NCBI GenBank assembly: GCA_963665045.2 | Contig: CAXXJQ010000002.1 | Coordinates: forward strand, 186,001 to 250,000 | DNA length: 64,000 nucleotides | Source: JAFGRU01 sp016934985 | GTDB lineage: Bacteria; Desulfobacterota; Desulfuromonadia; Desulfuromonadales; JAAYDE01 | Reading direction: 5' to 3' | Part shown: piece by piece, positions 1-8,338 of the stretch | How the letters are laid out: every line of letters starts with the position of its first letter | Numbering within the stretch: the stretch's first letter is position 1 | Program-made: the position numbers and the translations under genes | The notes under the pieces: generated by a model | The model's database searches: none | Told to the model about the DNA's origin: nothing | The model's input: only the letters and a program-made list of their open reading frames with translations

Positions 1-5
1 TAGAC

Positions 6-34
6 AAAAAAAAAGCGGGCTTCACAGCCCGCTT
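6..34 (-). terminator. Rho-independent terminator of the 56-aa gene
   Basis: A 9-bp perfect stem (13-21 pairs with 26-34) with a TCAC loop. Read on the minus strand it is followed by a run of at least eight T. It lies about 26 bp past the stop codon at 60. Confidence 0.85.
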
Positions 35-59
35 CCGTTTCTTATTGCTAAGTTATGAA

Positions 60-230
60 TTAGTCTTCCTTCAAATCATGCTCGAGCCTTTGAGCCAAAT
101 TCTCATAATTGGCTCTTTCCTCAGGACTCAGGTCGCTCCATTTTCTGTATTCGGAACCATCTTCCTGCTCTGCGAGGACATGGGAACCTGGTACGATTTC
201 AAATGCACTGCCTTCACCTTCTACTAGCAT
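60..230 (-). CDS. Small acidic hypothetical protein (56 aa)
   Basis: An intact 57-codon frame starts at ATG 230-228 behind an AAAGGAG-type ribosome site and ends at TAA 60-62, just before a clean terminator. The product is acidic and hydrophilic with no signal peptide or membrane segment. Its C-terminal half looks like a short amphipathic helix (WSDLSPEERANYENLAQRL). I do not recognise the family. Good ribosome site, terminator and protein-like composition make it a likely real gene. It is divergent from the YceI gene. Confidence 0.6.
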   Translation of the reverse strand: MLVEGEGSAFEIVPGSHVLAEQEDGSEYRKWSDLSPEERANYENLAQRLEHDLKED

Positions 231-468
231 CCTTGGTCTCCTTTCAGCTTTTTATATCCAGCCTTAATGATCATAATCTACTGGTTTTAAAACTTAATTC
301 TTACCAGGCAATATAATCAACCTTGTTTCCATTTTCAAGAGGGAAAAACACTTCCTTGCCTTCCAAAAGTGGCGGCCGGTAGCAAACAGGGCTTTTGTGG
401 TTTACAATATTATTACCAACGGCCTGCCGTCTAAATTGAAAAATTATTTTGACCCAAAGGAGTGTACC

Positions 469-1065
469 ATGAAACACCTAAAATTATTCATGATCTGCCT
501 TCTGACTTTTGCCGCACCCTCGTTTGCAGAAGTTTCCACCTGGAAATTCGACACTGATCACAGCAGTGCTCAATTCAAGGTTCAGCATATGGTTATCACC
601 AGTGTCCGGGGAGAATTTTCCGATGTGAAGGGGACAGTCCTGATGGATGACCAGGACCTCACCCGCTCATCGGTAGAAGCCGTAATTGCCGCGGACAGTA
701 TCAGCACAAACAACACCAAACGGGATAACCACCTGAAAAGCGCTGATTTCTTTGAGGTCGAAAAGTTTCCGACTCTGACCTTCAAATCAAAAAAAGTGAC
801 CAAAGAAGGAGAAAAAAGCTTCAAAGTGCTTGGAGATCTGACCATGCACGGCATAACCAAAGAAGTTGAGCTCAGCGTTAACGGTCCGACTCAAACCATC
901 AAGGACCCGTGGGGCAATCTGCGCATGGGCGCTCAGGCTACGACCATGGTTGACCGCCGCGATTTCGGCCTGACCTGGAACAAGTTTCTGGAAACCGGTG
1001 GGCTGGTAGTCGGCAATGAGGTGGAGATCACCATCGATGTCGAACTGATCCGACAGAAGAACTGA
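469..1065 (+). CDS. YceI family periplasmic lipid-binding protein
   Basis: 198 aa. YceI proteins are secreted beta-barrels of lipocalin-like shape that bind long isoprenoid or other hydrophobic ligands. The start is taken at ATG 469 because AAAGGAG sits just upstream and the product then begins with a clear signal peptide (MKHLKLFMICLLTFAAPSFA, cleavage after SFA). The longer in-frame extension from 397 has no ribosome site. Family hallmarks: WKFDTDHSSAQFKVQHM near the mature N-terminus, DFFEVEKFPTLTFKSK mid-protein, and GDLTMHGITKEVEL. It is monocistronic, closed by the terminator at 1091-1129. Its ligand here is unknown. Confidence 0.93.
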   Translation: MKHLKLFMICLLTFAAPSFAEVSTWKFDTDHSSAQFKVQHMVITSVRGEFSDVKGTVLMDDQDLTRSSVEAVIAADSISTNNTKRDNHLKSADFFEVEKFPTLTFKSKKVTKEGEKSFKVLGDLTMHGITKEVELSVNGPTQTIKDPWGNLRMGAQATTMVDRRDFGLTWNKFLETGGLVVGNEVEITIDVELIRQKN

Positions 1066-1090
1066 TAGTTTTTAAGGATTTCAATGCTGC

Positions 1091-1129
1091 AGAGGGGCAG
1101 GCGGGTGTGCGTCTGCCCCTCTGTTTTTT
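1091..1129 (+). terminator. Rho-independent terminator after yceI-like gene
   Basis: A 10-bp perfect stem AGAGGGGCAG / CTGCCCCTCT (1091-1100 with 1113-1122) followed by G and six T. Confidence 0.9.
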
Positions 1130-1162
1130 GCCTGACATCAAACATCTGCCAGAGGAAATATA

Positions 1163-2437
1163 ATGAATAGCCAACCCGTTTATGACCTTAGAACCCGTCG
1201 AAAACGCCTGCGCAATGCCCTCTGGGGACTTTTTGCCGGCGATGCCCTGGCCATGCCCGCCCATTGGATATACACCCGGACCACCCTGCCTGAGGTCTTT
1301 CCGGGCGGAGTCCGCACCTATCTCGACCCGCCGGACCCACACCCGGAAAGCTTCATGTTCAAAATGGCCTATGACCCCGACCTGGAAAACGCCGCACGTC
1401 TGGGGCGTTCTATCGACATCCTCCATCGCCACGCCCGCTTTCTCGAAAGCAACTATGAACCGCCGGGACTGCCACCGACCGGGCGGGATTACAGAAACGG
1501 CCGTTTCTATCCAGACCCGAAAATTCGCTATCATTATCACCACGGCCTGAAAAAAGGGGAAAACACCCACAACGCTCACCTCGTGCGGGTCTTGATGCGC
1601 TCGGTTGTGAAAAATGGCCGCTATGATCCGGACGACTTTCTCGAGAATTTTATCGACCACATGACCACGCCGGGGAATAATGCCGATCCCTATACCGAGG
1701 TCGCTTTGCGTGCCTGGTTTGAAAACTATTCCCGTGGCCTTCCTCCCGAGGCTTGCGCCGCCTCCCAGCGCCATATCTGGTCCATCGGTTCACACGGCGG
1801 CATCATCCGGCCTATGGTCCTCTCGGCCCTGGCCGGCAACGCCTATCAAGGCCTTGGTTTTGCCCTCGAACACCAACAACTGACCCATCGTTCGGAAAAC
1901 GTCGCTGCGGCCCTCGGCATTCTCGTGCCCCTCTTTCACACCCTGCTCAACGGTGCCGATCCCGAAGGCGCCCTTTCCTGCCATGCAGGCCAAATGCACC
2001 TGCCCTCCACAGTGGGGAAGGAACTCAACCGCACCTACCGCGAATACAACGGCCCCAAAAATATTCCCGGCCCGGAAATGTGGCGCATCCACACGACCTT
2101 GCAGGAAGAGCCTTTTGACCTTGGGCGCCTGTTGGAGGAGAAGAAGGATGTAGAAATCATTATCGAGCTGCTGGCCACCTCCTGCTATCCGGAGCATGGT
2201 GTGCCGCTGCTTCTCGTCTTTGCCGGCCGTTTCCCCGGCCAGGCGGAAGAAGCTCTCTTGGCGAATGTCAACGCCGGTGGAGACAACGTGCATCGCGGCA
2301 TGATCCTCGGGCTGCTGGTCGGCTCCATAGGAGACGGAATCCCTGAACATTTATGCCGGGGACTTGTGGACTATGAACAGCTCAGTGAGGAAATTGACGC
2401 TTTTGCCGAACTGGCCTTGGACGGACAAGCTCTTTAA
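1163..2437 (+). CDS. ADP-ribosylglycohydrolase family protein (long form)
   Basis: 424 aa. The family (DraG/ARH fold) removes ADP-ribose from proteins or small molecules using a binuclear Mg centre. Seen here: GLFAGDALAMPAHWIY near the N-terminus, which is the usual first motif, and NAGGDNVHRGMILGLLVG near residue 370-390, the C-terminal metal-site motif in the GGDN variant rather than GGDTD. The start ATG 1163 follows AGAGGAAAT. No signal peptide. The gene stands alone between terminators and the ORF6N gene. A shorter, more canonical paralogue lies at 26524-27300. The substrate is not deducible; no ADP-ribosyltransferase or nitrogenase gene is nearby. Confidence 0.85.
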   Translation: MNSQPVYDLRTRRKRLRNALWGLFAGDALAMPAHWIYTRTTLPEVFPGGVRTYLDPPDPHPESFMFKMAYDPDLENAARLGRSIDILHRHARFLESNYEPPGLPPTGRDYRNGRFYPDPKIRYHYHHGLKKGENTHNAHLVRVLMRSVVKNGRYDPDDFLENFIDHMTTPGNNADPYTEVALRAWFENYSRGLPPEACAASQRHIWSIGSHGGIIRPMVLSALAGNAYQGLGFALEHQQLTHRSENVAAALGILVPLFHTLLNGADPEGALSCHAGQMHLPSTVGKELNRTYREYNGPKNIPGPEMWRIHTTLQEEPFDLGRLLEEKKDVEIIIELLATSCYPEHGVPLLLVFAGRFPGQAEEALLANVNAGGDNVHRGMILGLLVGSIGDGIPEHLCRGLVDYEQLSEEIDAFAELALDGQAL

Positions 2438-2446
2438 ACCGGTGGT

Positions 2447-2471
2447 GACTTGTCACAGAGTGTGACAAGTC
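2447..2471. promoter_or_regulatory. Perfect palindrome, candidate operator
   Basis: GACTTGTCACA-GAG-TGTGACAAGTC: an 11-bp perfect inverted repeat with a 3-nt spacer, 98 bp upstream of the ORF6N start. The same motif recurs inside that gene and upstream of the cyclophilin gene. Candidate site for the ORF6N protein or another regulator (inference). Confidence 0.5.
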
Positions 2472-2568
2472 TCGATCCACTGGCGAAAATCCAAGAATTT
2501 ATTCAGTAAAATAGGCTAATTGGCTTGAATATTTCATGACGGTTGGGAAACCCTAATGCGAGGCTGTC

Positions 2569-3078
2569 ATGGAATTGATGATCCCCTTGGATAGCATCAA
2601 AGGTAAAATCCTCTTGGTGCGTGGCCAAAAGGTCCTGCTTGATCGCGACCTTGCGTCACTTTACGAGGTTGAAACCCGTGCCCTGAACCAGGCCGTACGC
2701 CGCAACCGGGAGCGCTTTCCCTCCGATTTCATGCTCGAACTCAGCCGCGACGAAATCCGCCACTTATCACAAATTGTGACAAGTCCGGGGCTGAAAAACG
2801 CCCCCAATGTGTTCGCTTTCACCGAGCAGGGGGTGGCCATGCTTGCCGGGGTTCTGCGCAGCGAGCGCGCAATTCAGGTCAATATTGCTATCATGCGGAC
2901 CTTCGTCAAGATGCGGGGAATGGTTCTCTCCAACCAGAAACTGGCGAAAAGACTCGACGACCTGGAGCGCCGTTATGACCGCCAGTTCGAAGTGGTTCTC
3001 GATACCATCAAAGAACTCATGGAGCCGCCCCATAAAGAGATTCGCCAAATCGGCTTCGCTGCCGGAAGCGAGGATTGA
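2569..3078 (+). CDS. ORF6N (KilA-N-like) domain DNA-binding protein
   Basis: 169 aa. ORF6N domains are found in phage and bacterial proteins thought to bind DNA. Residues about 8-95 match the family: KILLVRGQKVLLDRDLASLY, ETRALNQAVRRNRERFP and the FAFTEQGVAMLAGVLRS segment. Residues 110-150 form a predicted coiled coil (ERRYDRQFEVVLDTIKELM). ATG 2569 is the first in-frame ATG; the ribosome site is poor. The gene converges on the DUF1232 gene with 15 bp between. The palindrome upstream (2447) reappears in its own coding sequence at 2762-2784, which suggests autoregulation (inference). No phage genes accompany it. Confidence 0.9.
   Translation: MELMIPLDSIKGKILLVRGQKVLLDRDLASLYEVETRALNQAVRRNRERFPSDFMLELSRDEIRHLSQIVTSPGLKNAPNVFAFTEQGVAMLAGVLRSERAIQVNIAIMRTFVKMRGMVLSNQKLAKRLDDLERRYDRQFEVVLDTIKELMEPPHKEIRQIGFAAGSED
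2762..2784. promoter_or_regulatory. Intragenic copy of the operator-like palindrome
   Basis: ACTTATCACA-AAT-TGTGACAAGT, ten-bp arms with one mismatch, same 3-nt spacing as the site at 2447-2471. It encodes the HLSQIVTS stretch of the ORF6N protein, so the similarity could partly reflect codon constraint. Confidence 0.35.
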
Positions 3079-3093
3079 AGCGACAATTCTCTC

Positions 3094-3519
3094 TCAGCCG
3101 AGGCCCTTCCTGATCTTTTTCCACAACCCGCTGCCGATGGCTTTGTCCACGGCAGCGAGAATTTTCCGAACCACGTCAAGAACATCTTCCTCACCGGCCC
3201 AGTGACGGCGTACAACAGCGGGGCTGGTACGATTGAGAATGCCGTTGAGGGCAAAAGCCGCAAAGGCGATATCGTCGAGATAGCCGATGGGGCCTAAAAG
3301 AACTTCAGGCAACAGGTCCACGGGGGAAAAGAAATAGATGATCACCACCCCCAGCCAAGCCTTATCCTTTAGAGCGACATCTCTGTCCCGGACCATGCCG
3401 CAAAGGAGATGCAGCAGGTCCGGAGCCAAAAGGAGGTATTGGCCCCAGCGGTCGCCCCGGCCCTTTTTGGCATCCAGCCATAGCATGATCTTTTTTTCGC
3501 AACCTGATGTAAAAATCAT
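3094..3519 (-). CDS. DUF1232 (YkvA-like) membrane-associated protein
   Basis: About 141 aa. The DUF1232 core is visible at residues 50-95: DKAWLGVVIIYFFSPVDLLP followed by a GYLDDIAFAAFALNGIL helix. Such proteins are small and membrane-associated, with no established biochemical role. Start is uncertain: ATG 3519 has no clear ribosome site, and an in-frame ATG lies 11 codons later (MLWLDAKKGRG). The C-terminus is basic. Convergent with the ORF6N gene. Confidence 0.8.
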   Translation of the reverse strand: MIFTSGCEKKIMLWLDAKKGRGDRWGQYLLLAPDLLHLLCGMVRDRDVALKDKAWLGVVIIYFFSPVDLLPEVLLGPIGYLDDIAFAAFALNGILNRTSPAVVRRHWAGEEDVLDVVRKILAAVDKAIGSGLWKKIRKGLG

Positions 3520-3869
3520 CTTTTTTTTGAGCCACTGTTCTCACTCTCCCAAAGTTTCAGACATATCCCTGAATCCCCCCCCTGCCAGCAAATCACCCCT
3601 TGAAAGAGCCAATAAAAAGGGTTTGTGCGGCCCGGTAACCATCTAAATGGATGTCCCCAAGACACAAACTATCAGCGTTGTTATACATTATCCATAACTT
3701 ATCACAAAATGTGATAGGCTATTCGAGCTGGAGTCGTGCTATAAGGATATCATCCGGGGCAGTTCAGCCGCGCCTGTTCTTACCCAATAGCAGCAGAAAA
3801 ACATTTTCGTTTTATTTGCATAATGAAAAGGTTACGCAATACATTCCATTCGCTGACGAGGAGAAAACC
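3520..3869. other. Intergenic region with third operator-like palindrome
   Basis: No credible gene in 350 bp. At 3697-3719 lies ACTTATCACA-AAA-TGTGATAGGC, whose 7-bp inner arms (TATCACA/TGTGATA) match the palindromes at 2447 and 2762. It lies between the divergent DUF1232 and cyclophilin genes. The stretch is otherwise unremarkable. Confidence 0.4.
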
Positions 3870-4448
3870 ATGAAGAATCTCATTTTTACCGCTCTGGCCG
3901 TGGAGGCCTCATCCACCGAACTCGATGACGGCCTTTATACCAAAATGGAAACATCCAAAGGGGTCATCCTGCTGCGCCTGGAGTTTGAAAAAACTCCCAT
4001 GACCGTAACCAATTTTGTTGGCCTGGCGGAAGGTACCATTGATTGCAACAAGGAGAAAGGGGTCCCTTTTTACGACGGCATTGTTTTTCACCGCGTCATC
4101 AAAGATTTCATGATCCAGGGCGGAGACCCCACCGGCACCGGCAGTGGCGGTCCCGGCTATAAATTTGCGGACGAGTTCGACCCTTCATTGAAACATAGCA
4201 AGCCGGGTATCCTGTCCATGGCCAATGCCGGGCCAGGCACCAACGGCAGCCAATTTTTCATCACCCATGTGGCGACTCCGTGGCTGGATGGAAAGCACAC
4301 CGTGTTCGGTCACGTTGTCAAGGGTCAGGATGTCGTCGACGCCATACGTCAAGGCGATAAAATTGAAACCCTCACCATCATCAGGGTCGGGGAAAAAGCC
4401 CAGGCCTTTAAAGCGGACCAGAAGACATTCGAGGCCCTGCTGGGTTAG
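3870..4448 (+). CDS. Cyclophilin-type peptidyl-prolyl cis-trans isomerase
   Basis: 192 aa. It catalyses proline cis-trans isomerisation. The cyclophilin core is complete: FHRVIKDFMIQGGDPTGTG (catalytic Arg), GPGTNGSQFFITHVATPWLD and KHTVFGHVVKGQDVVDAI. ATG 3870 is chosen because GAGGAG lies at 3857-3863; the upstream in-frame extension to 3651 is unlikely. The N-terminus MKNLIFTALAVEASS resembles a signal peptide cut short: periplasmic homologues carry a longer hydrophobic core. The location (periplasm or cytoplasm) is therefore unclear. It precedes tRNA-Pro. Confidence 0.92.
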   Translation: MKNLIFTALAVEASSTELDDGLYTKMETSKGVILLRLEFEKTPMTVTNFVGLAEGTIDCNKEKGVPFYDGIVFHRVIKDFMIQGGDPTGTGSGGPGYKFADEFDPSLKHSKPGILSMANAGPGTNGSQFFITHVATPWLDGKHTVFGHVVKGQDVVDAIRQGDKIETLTIIRVGEKAQAFKADQKTFEALLG

Positions 4449-4516
4449 GCAGGTTAAATTATTCCTTGCCCATAACCCTTGCCAGTTTTCCTCTTTTATG
4501 ATAGAAACCCCTCTGT

Positions 4517-4522
4517 TATAAT
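4517..4522 (+). promoter_or_regulatory. -10 box of tRNA-Pro promoter
   Basis: Consensus TATAAT, nine nucleotides before the mature tRNA 5' end. The -35 region is AT-rich and poor (TTTTAT at 17 bp). Confidence 0.5.
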
Positions 4523-4530
4523 TTGAGCGT

Positions 4531-4607
4531 CGGGATGTAGCGCAGTCTGGTAGCGCACTTGCTTCGGGAGCAAGGGGCCGCTGGTTCAAATCCAGTCATC
4601 CCGACCA
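4531..4607 (+). tRNA. tRNA-Pro (anticodon CGG)
   Basis: 77 nt with full cloverleaf: acceptor CGGGATG/CATCCCG, D arm GCGC..GCGC, anticodon arm CTTGC-TTCGGGA-GCAAG giving anticodon CGG, T arm CTGG-TTCAAAT-CCAG, discriminator A and encoded CCA. Confidence 0.97.
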
Positions 4608-4612
4608 TTTTC

Positions 4613-4792
4613 AACCCCGGTTTTTTCGTGAAGCTTTGTCGCGAGACCGGCAAGTGTTCGTTAGATCAAGCCAAGCACAGTGACGCGCTCTGCAGGCGTA
4701 CCTGCAGTACGTCGAAGTGCAAGGAGTGAACACGGCTTGAGATGATGGACAATTGACAGTCGCAGCAAGAGTTTTCATGAATAATCCGGGGT
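4613..4792. repeat. Palindromic intergenic repeat family A, copy 1
   Basis: 180 bp. The ends are inverted (AACCCCGG at 4613, CCGGGGT at the other end). Inside, AGATCAAGCC pairs with GGCTTGAGAT and GCAGG-CGTA-CCTGC forms the central hairpin. About 75-80% identical by eye to the copy at 30275-30453. It begins five bases after tRNA-Pro. No coding potential is shared between copies. Confidence 0.8.
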
Positions 4793-4927
4793 ACAAGCGG
4801 CTTGGCCGCTTTTCTTTTTTGACGCAAAAGGCCCAAATCTTGCTGAAAACTCACACCTCTTTAAAAATCATTATCTGAAAACCTACAAACACAGCTCGTC
4901 AAATTTGTTTGGGAATTTAAAACACGC

Positions 4928-5527
4928 ATGGATATCAATACCACTTTCATCCTTGTCCTAATTGCCTGCTACCTCATCGGCTCCATCCCCTGCGGCCTGG
5001 TTATTACCCGCCTCGCAGGCCAGGAGGACATCCGGAAAAAAGGCAGCGGCAACATCGGCGCAACCAACGTCTACCGCACTGCCGGCAAAAAGTTCGGTGT
5101 TGCCACCCTGCTTCTCGACGCCCTCAAAGGGGGCGGGCCGCTCTATCTGGCCATGCACTATTTCGCTTTCAGTGAGAATCAATATGCCGCCATCATCGCC
5201 GCCCTCTTTCTCGGCCACTGCTACTCCATTTATCTCGGCTTCAAGGGGGGTAAAGGCGTGGCCACAGCTCTTGGAATATACCTCGTCCTTGCGCCCCTGG
5301 TGGTTCTCGAAGCCCTGATCATGTTCATCTTTATCGTCTGGAAAACCCGCTACATCTCCATGGGCTCCATTTCAGCAGCTTGCATCGTGCCATTCCTGCT
5401 CTATTACCAGCTTCACTCCTGGCCCTATTTTGCCGCCGCGGCCCTGATCAGCGTGGTGGTGGTCATCCGCCATAAGGAAAACCTCGAACGTATCGTTCAC
5501 GGCACGGAATCGAAGTTTAAAATTTAA
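4928..5527 (+). CDS. plsY: Glycerol-3-phosphate acyltransferase PlsY
   Basis: 199 aa integral membrane enzyme that transfers the acyl group of acyl-phosphate to glycerol-3-phosphate, the first step of phospholipid synthesis. The three PlsY motifs are present: GSIPCGLVITRL at about 18-29, KGSGNIGATNVYRTAGKKFG at about 38-57, and GHCYSIYLGFKGGKGVATALG at about 98-118. About five membrane segments. Length is typical. Followed by mltG 12 bp on, probably one transcript. Confidence 0.96.
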   Translation: MDINTTFILVLIACYLIGSIPCGLVITRLAGQEDIRKKGSGNIGATNVYRTAGKKFGVATLLLDALKGGGPLYLAMHYFAFSENQYAAIIAALFLGHCYSIYLGFKGGKGVATALGIYLVLAPLVVLEALIMFIFIVWKTRYISMGSISAACIVPFLLYYQLHSWPYFAAAALISVVVVIRHKENLERIVHGTESKFKI

Positions 5528-5539
5528 AAACTGTTCCCC

Positions 5540-6571
5540 ATGAGAAAAAAGGTACTTGTCATAGTTGCGCTGCTTGGTTTATCGGCACTTGTTGCCGTAG
5601 CAGCATTCCTGGTCCTTTATCAAACCTTCCTCACCACCCCGACAGCACCTCCTGCAGCCGTAGAATTCACCATCGAACGGGGAGACAGCTTTAAAAAGGT
5701 GGCCCAACAGCTTCATCGGGAAAAGGTCATTTCCAACCTCTTCTATTTTGGGCTTCACGCTCGTCAGGAAAAAGCCGCCAGCCGTATCCAGGCCGGGGAT
5801 TATCTTTTTGACAAACCAGCCAACCCGCGAGAGGTTCTGAATCGTCTGGTCGAAGGGGATATTATCCTCAACCGGCTGACGTTGCCGGAAGGCCTGACCG
5901 TGCGGGAGACCGCCCGCAAAATGGCCGAGGCAAAGCTCTGCAAAGAAGAGGAGATCACGGGTCCGGCTTTCAACCCTGAATTTGTTCACTCGCTCGGGGT
6001 AGAGGCCGAAAGCCTGGAAGGCTATCTCTTCCCGGAAACCTACTCATTTCCCAAAAAAACCAGCGCCGAACAATTCCTCAAAATGATGGTCGATATGTTC
6101 AAGGCCAAACTTACGCCAGATATCCTTAAGGGAGCAAAAGAACGGAGCCTTGACCGCCACCAACTCGTCACCCTCGCCTCCATCATCCAGAAGGAGAGCG
6201 GCAACCGCGACGAGATGCCTCTCATCGCGGCGGTTTTCCACAACCGGCTGCAAAGGGGGATTGCGCTCCAGGCCGACCCCACGGTCATTTACGGCATCAA
6301 GGATTTCGACGGCAACCTGACCCGCAAGCACCTGCAGACGCCGACCCCTTACAACACTTACGTCAAACGCGGTCTGCCGCCCGGCCCCATCGCCAACCCC
6401 GGTCTTGAAGCCCTGCGCGCCGCGGCCTTTCCGGCCGAAGTCAAGTACCTCTATTTCGTATCTCGGGGAGACGGCACCCATGTTTTCTCCCACACCCTGA
6501 AAGAGCACAACCGGGCCGTTCTCAAATACCAGAAACGCCGCAGAAGCCTGAACCGCAACCAGGACGGTTAA
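5540..6571 (+). CDS. mltG: Endolytic peptidoglycan transglycosylase MltG
   Basis: 343 aa. Cuts nascent glycan strands at the outer face of the inner membrane. An N-terminal membrane anchor (about 5-29) is followed by a LysM-like region (FTIERGDSFKKVAQQL) and the YceG catalytic domain. The catalytic Glu lies in ASIIQKESGNRDEM near residue 219. DPTVIYG, TPYNTYVKRGLPPGPIANPG and the C-terminal YLYFVSRGDGTHVFSHT motif are all intact. Located directly after plsY. Confidence 0.95.
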   Translation: MRKKVLVIVALLGLSALVAVAAFLVLYQTFLTTPTAPPAAVEFTIERGDSFKKVAQQLHREKVISNLFYFGLHARQEKAASRIQAGDYLFDKPANPREVLNRLVEGDIILNRLTLPEGLTVRETARKMAEAKLCKEEEITGPAFNPEFVHSLGVEAESLEGYLFPETYSFPKKTSAEQFLKMMVDMFKAKLTPDILKGAKERSLDRHQLVTLASIIQKESGNRDEMPLIAAVFHNRLQRGIALQADPTVIYGIKDFDGNLTRKHLQTPTPYNTYVKRGLPPGPIANPGLEALRAAAFPAEVKYLYFVSRGDGTHVFSHTLKEHNRAVLKYQKRRRSLNRNQDG

Positions 6572-6596
6572 GGGAGTATCAACCGGGGTTTAGGGC

Positions 6597-6625
6597 TTGA
6601 CCGATGCCCGCTTAGTCATTATAAT
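6597..6625 (+). promoter_or_regulatory. Sigma70-type promoter of tRNA-Leu
   Basis: TTGACC, 17-bp spacer, TATAAT; the -10 ends 14 nt before the tRNA. Confidence 0.75.
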
Positions 6626-6639
6626 TTCCAGCACATATT

Positions 6640-6725
6640 GCCGAAGTGGTGGAATTGGTAGACACGACGGTCTCAAACACCGTTGCTCTTAGAGTGTGTC
6701 GGTTCGACTCCGACCTTCGGCACCA
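6640..6725 (+). tRNA. tRNA-Leu (anticodon CAA)
   Basis: 86 nt class II tRNA: acceptor GCCGAAG/CTTCGGC, anticodon arm ACGGT-CTCAAAC-ACCGT giving CAA, long variable arm, T arm TCGG-TTCGACT-CCGA, encoded CCA. Confidence 0.97.
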
Positions 6726-6732
6726 CCTAAAA

Positions 6733-6777
6733 AGTAAAAGGGCCAGGCATTTATTGCCTGGCCCTTTTACTTTTTTT
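6733..6777 (+). terminator. Terminator after tRNA-Leu
   Basis: A 17-bp stem (AGTAAAAGGGCCAGGCA and its complement) with a short loop, followed by seven T. Confidence 0.93.
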
Positions 6778-7419
6778 ATTTAAATTAAGATAGCCCTGCC
6801 AAGACAGGTAGGGCTACTATTTTTGACGGTTATACCATTGAAGTACCTTGTTTTGAATCAAAATGCCATCCAGGGTCTTTCAGAACTTGACTCGGCAATG
6901 AAATTGCCCGGCGACCGGGGATATTTGCCACCCCAAAAAAATACAAAAACAACAGTATTTTCTGCTTCGAATTTAAAGTGGAAAAGCTGCGCAGATACCA
7001 TATCGAAAACCAGCCGGACCTTGGCACAAGTGTTTGAGCCGAAGACGCTACCGGGTGTTGAAAAACAGAACTTGGGTTTCAGACAAAACAAACGGTCCTT
7101 TAAAGAAACAGTGCATATTTTAACCATAGGTGAGCATTGGAAAAATCAGTCTTGCAGAGAATGAGGATTTCAAGTGAGGGTTTCAAAAACCTGACAGTAA
7201 TGGGGATGAGCGAAACCAGAAGGGCAAAAGATGGGGGAACCCCAGGTGAGGTTTTTGTTCAGTGAATAAAAAAATTTCAGTGATTAGTATTAAATGAGAA
7301 AGCTTGTGGAGTCAAAATAAAGGAGCAGGCGCACCCCTTCCCAAAAGCAGTTTCAGACTAAAAAGCCCAATCCTGCCTGGCAAAAGTTTTCATTCAAGCT
7401 GGGAGATAGTCCCAAAATT
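6778..7419. other. Long intergenic stretch, no gene recognised
   Basis: About 640 bp. A short hairpin (AGCCCT/AGGGCT) lies at about 6791-6814. The longest frame, 6823-7164 plus, has no ribosome site and an unprotein-like composition, so it is not called. I see no conserved RNA motif. Confidence 0.4.
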
Positions 7420-7614
7420 TCAGAATTCCCTTTTATCGTTCAAAGAATCAACACTGTTGGCCATAGCAATTTCCATCCACCTTTTATGGGAGGAACTGCG
7501 GGCATGGCCACACTCGAAACACTTCATTTCAATTCCCACATTGTTAAAAGGTTTTCCCACATTACAACTGCCGCAACGAGAACATGAATACACTATTTCC
7601 TTTTTCTGCTCCAT
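7420..7614 (-). CDS. Small zinc-ribbon protein (64 aa)
   Basis: Two CxxC knuckles at C11/C14 (CSRCGSC) and C32/C35 (CFEC) suggest one zinc ribbon; His37 follows the second. The start ATG 7614 follows GAGGTGTGA. The C-terminal 25 residues are polar and helical. Function unknown; such ribbons often bind DNA, RNA or protein. It stands alone in a gene-poor stretch, which lowers confidence. Confidence 0.55.
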   Translation of the reverse strand: MEQKKEIVYSCSRCGSCNVGKPFNNVGIEMKCFECGHARSSSHKRWMEIAMANSVDSLNDKREF

Positions 7615-7908
7615 TCACACCTCATTTTTCGGCTGCCGGGGTCGCCCGGCCGGAGAAAGCCACATTGGAAATCAGATAGGAATTCTATCAGATATTTCGA
7701 TATTTTTCTTCTTTTATTTATTTTTTTATTTTCATTCTGATGACGAAAGCAAACAACCAAAGATATCCTCCTGAAAATTAATTTTCCCCAAGTGTCTGCA
7801 GATCCTTGAGTCCCTTCTTTTTATACCCGTGATCAAAGGCTATGGCATTTCTCTTGCTTTGTCTCTATTAGTCAGTCCGATACATACATAAAAGGGGAAA
7901 TAATTTAA

Positions 7909-8328
7909 ATGAAATTCAACATGAAACATCAGGGCAATATTCTTTATTTGCTCGGCTATTTATTTTACATCAGCAACCAACCGGACACGGCAAAGCCATA
8001 TATCTGGCTCATCTGTCTGGCCTTGATTTCCTTTGCGATATCCCTGGTTATACCTCTCCTAAAAACATGGATAAAAAACAGGAGAATCTACAGGCGCCTG
8101 ACAACCGTAACCGAGTCTACAGGTTGGGTGTTGACCCTGTTATTTGCCCTGAGCTTTATTCCCAAAGTTCAATACATTGAAACCCATCTGGCCCTTTTTG
8201 GTCTCCTGGTACTGACTTTTCTTGCAACCAGGAACATCTTCCCGGGCCTTCCCAAAGAATCTAACCAGGCGCTGAGCAAGGCCGTCAAACAGACTCCGGC
8301 CGTTGGCCTGCCGGTCAACAAATACTAA
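7909..8328 (+). CDS. Hypothetical inner-membrane protein (139 aa)
   Basis: Three or four hydrophobic segments (about 11-23, 31-51, 70-85, 91-108), with a basic cytoplasmic loop KTWIKNRRIYRRL and a polar C-terminal tail. The start has a weak site (AGGGGAAATAATTTAA). It is followed 10 bp later by another small hypothetical gene, so the two are likely co-transcribed. Family not recognised. Confidence 0.65.
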   Translation: MKFNMKHQGNILYLLGYLFYISNQPDTAKPYIWLICLALISFAISLVIPLLKTWIKNRRIYRRLTTVTESTGWVLTLLFALSFIPKVQYIETHLALFGLLVLTFLATRNIFPGLPKESNQALSKAVKQTPAVGLPVNKY

Positions 8329-8338
8329 GGGAAAATAC

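Noticed and set aside
1028..1774. 248-aa minus frame antisense to the ADP-ribosylglycohydrolase gene
   Set aside because: Long antisense frame typical of GC-biased codons; overlaps yceI terminator and a clear plus gene with family motifs.
6823..7164. 113-aa plus-strand frame
   Set aside because: No ribosome site, no recognisable motif, overlaps two minus frames of similar length; composition not protein-like.
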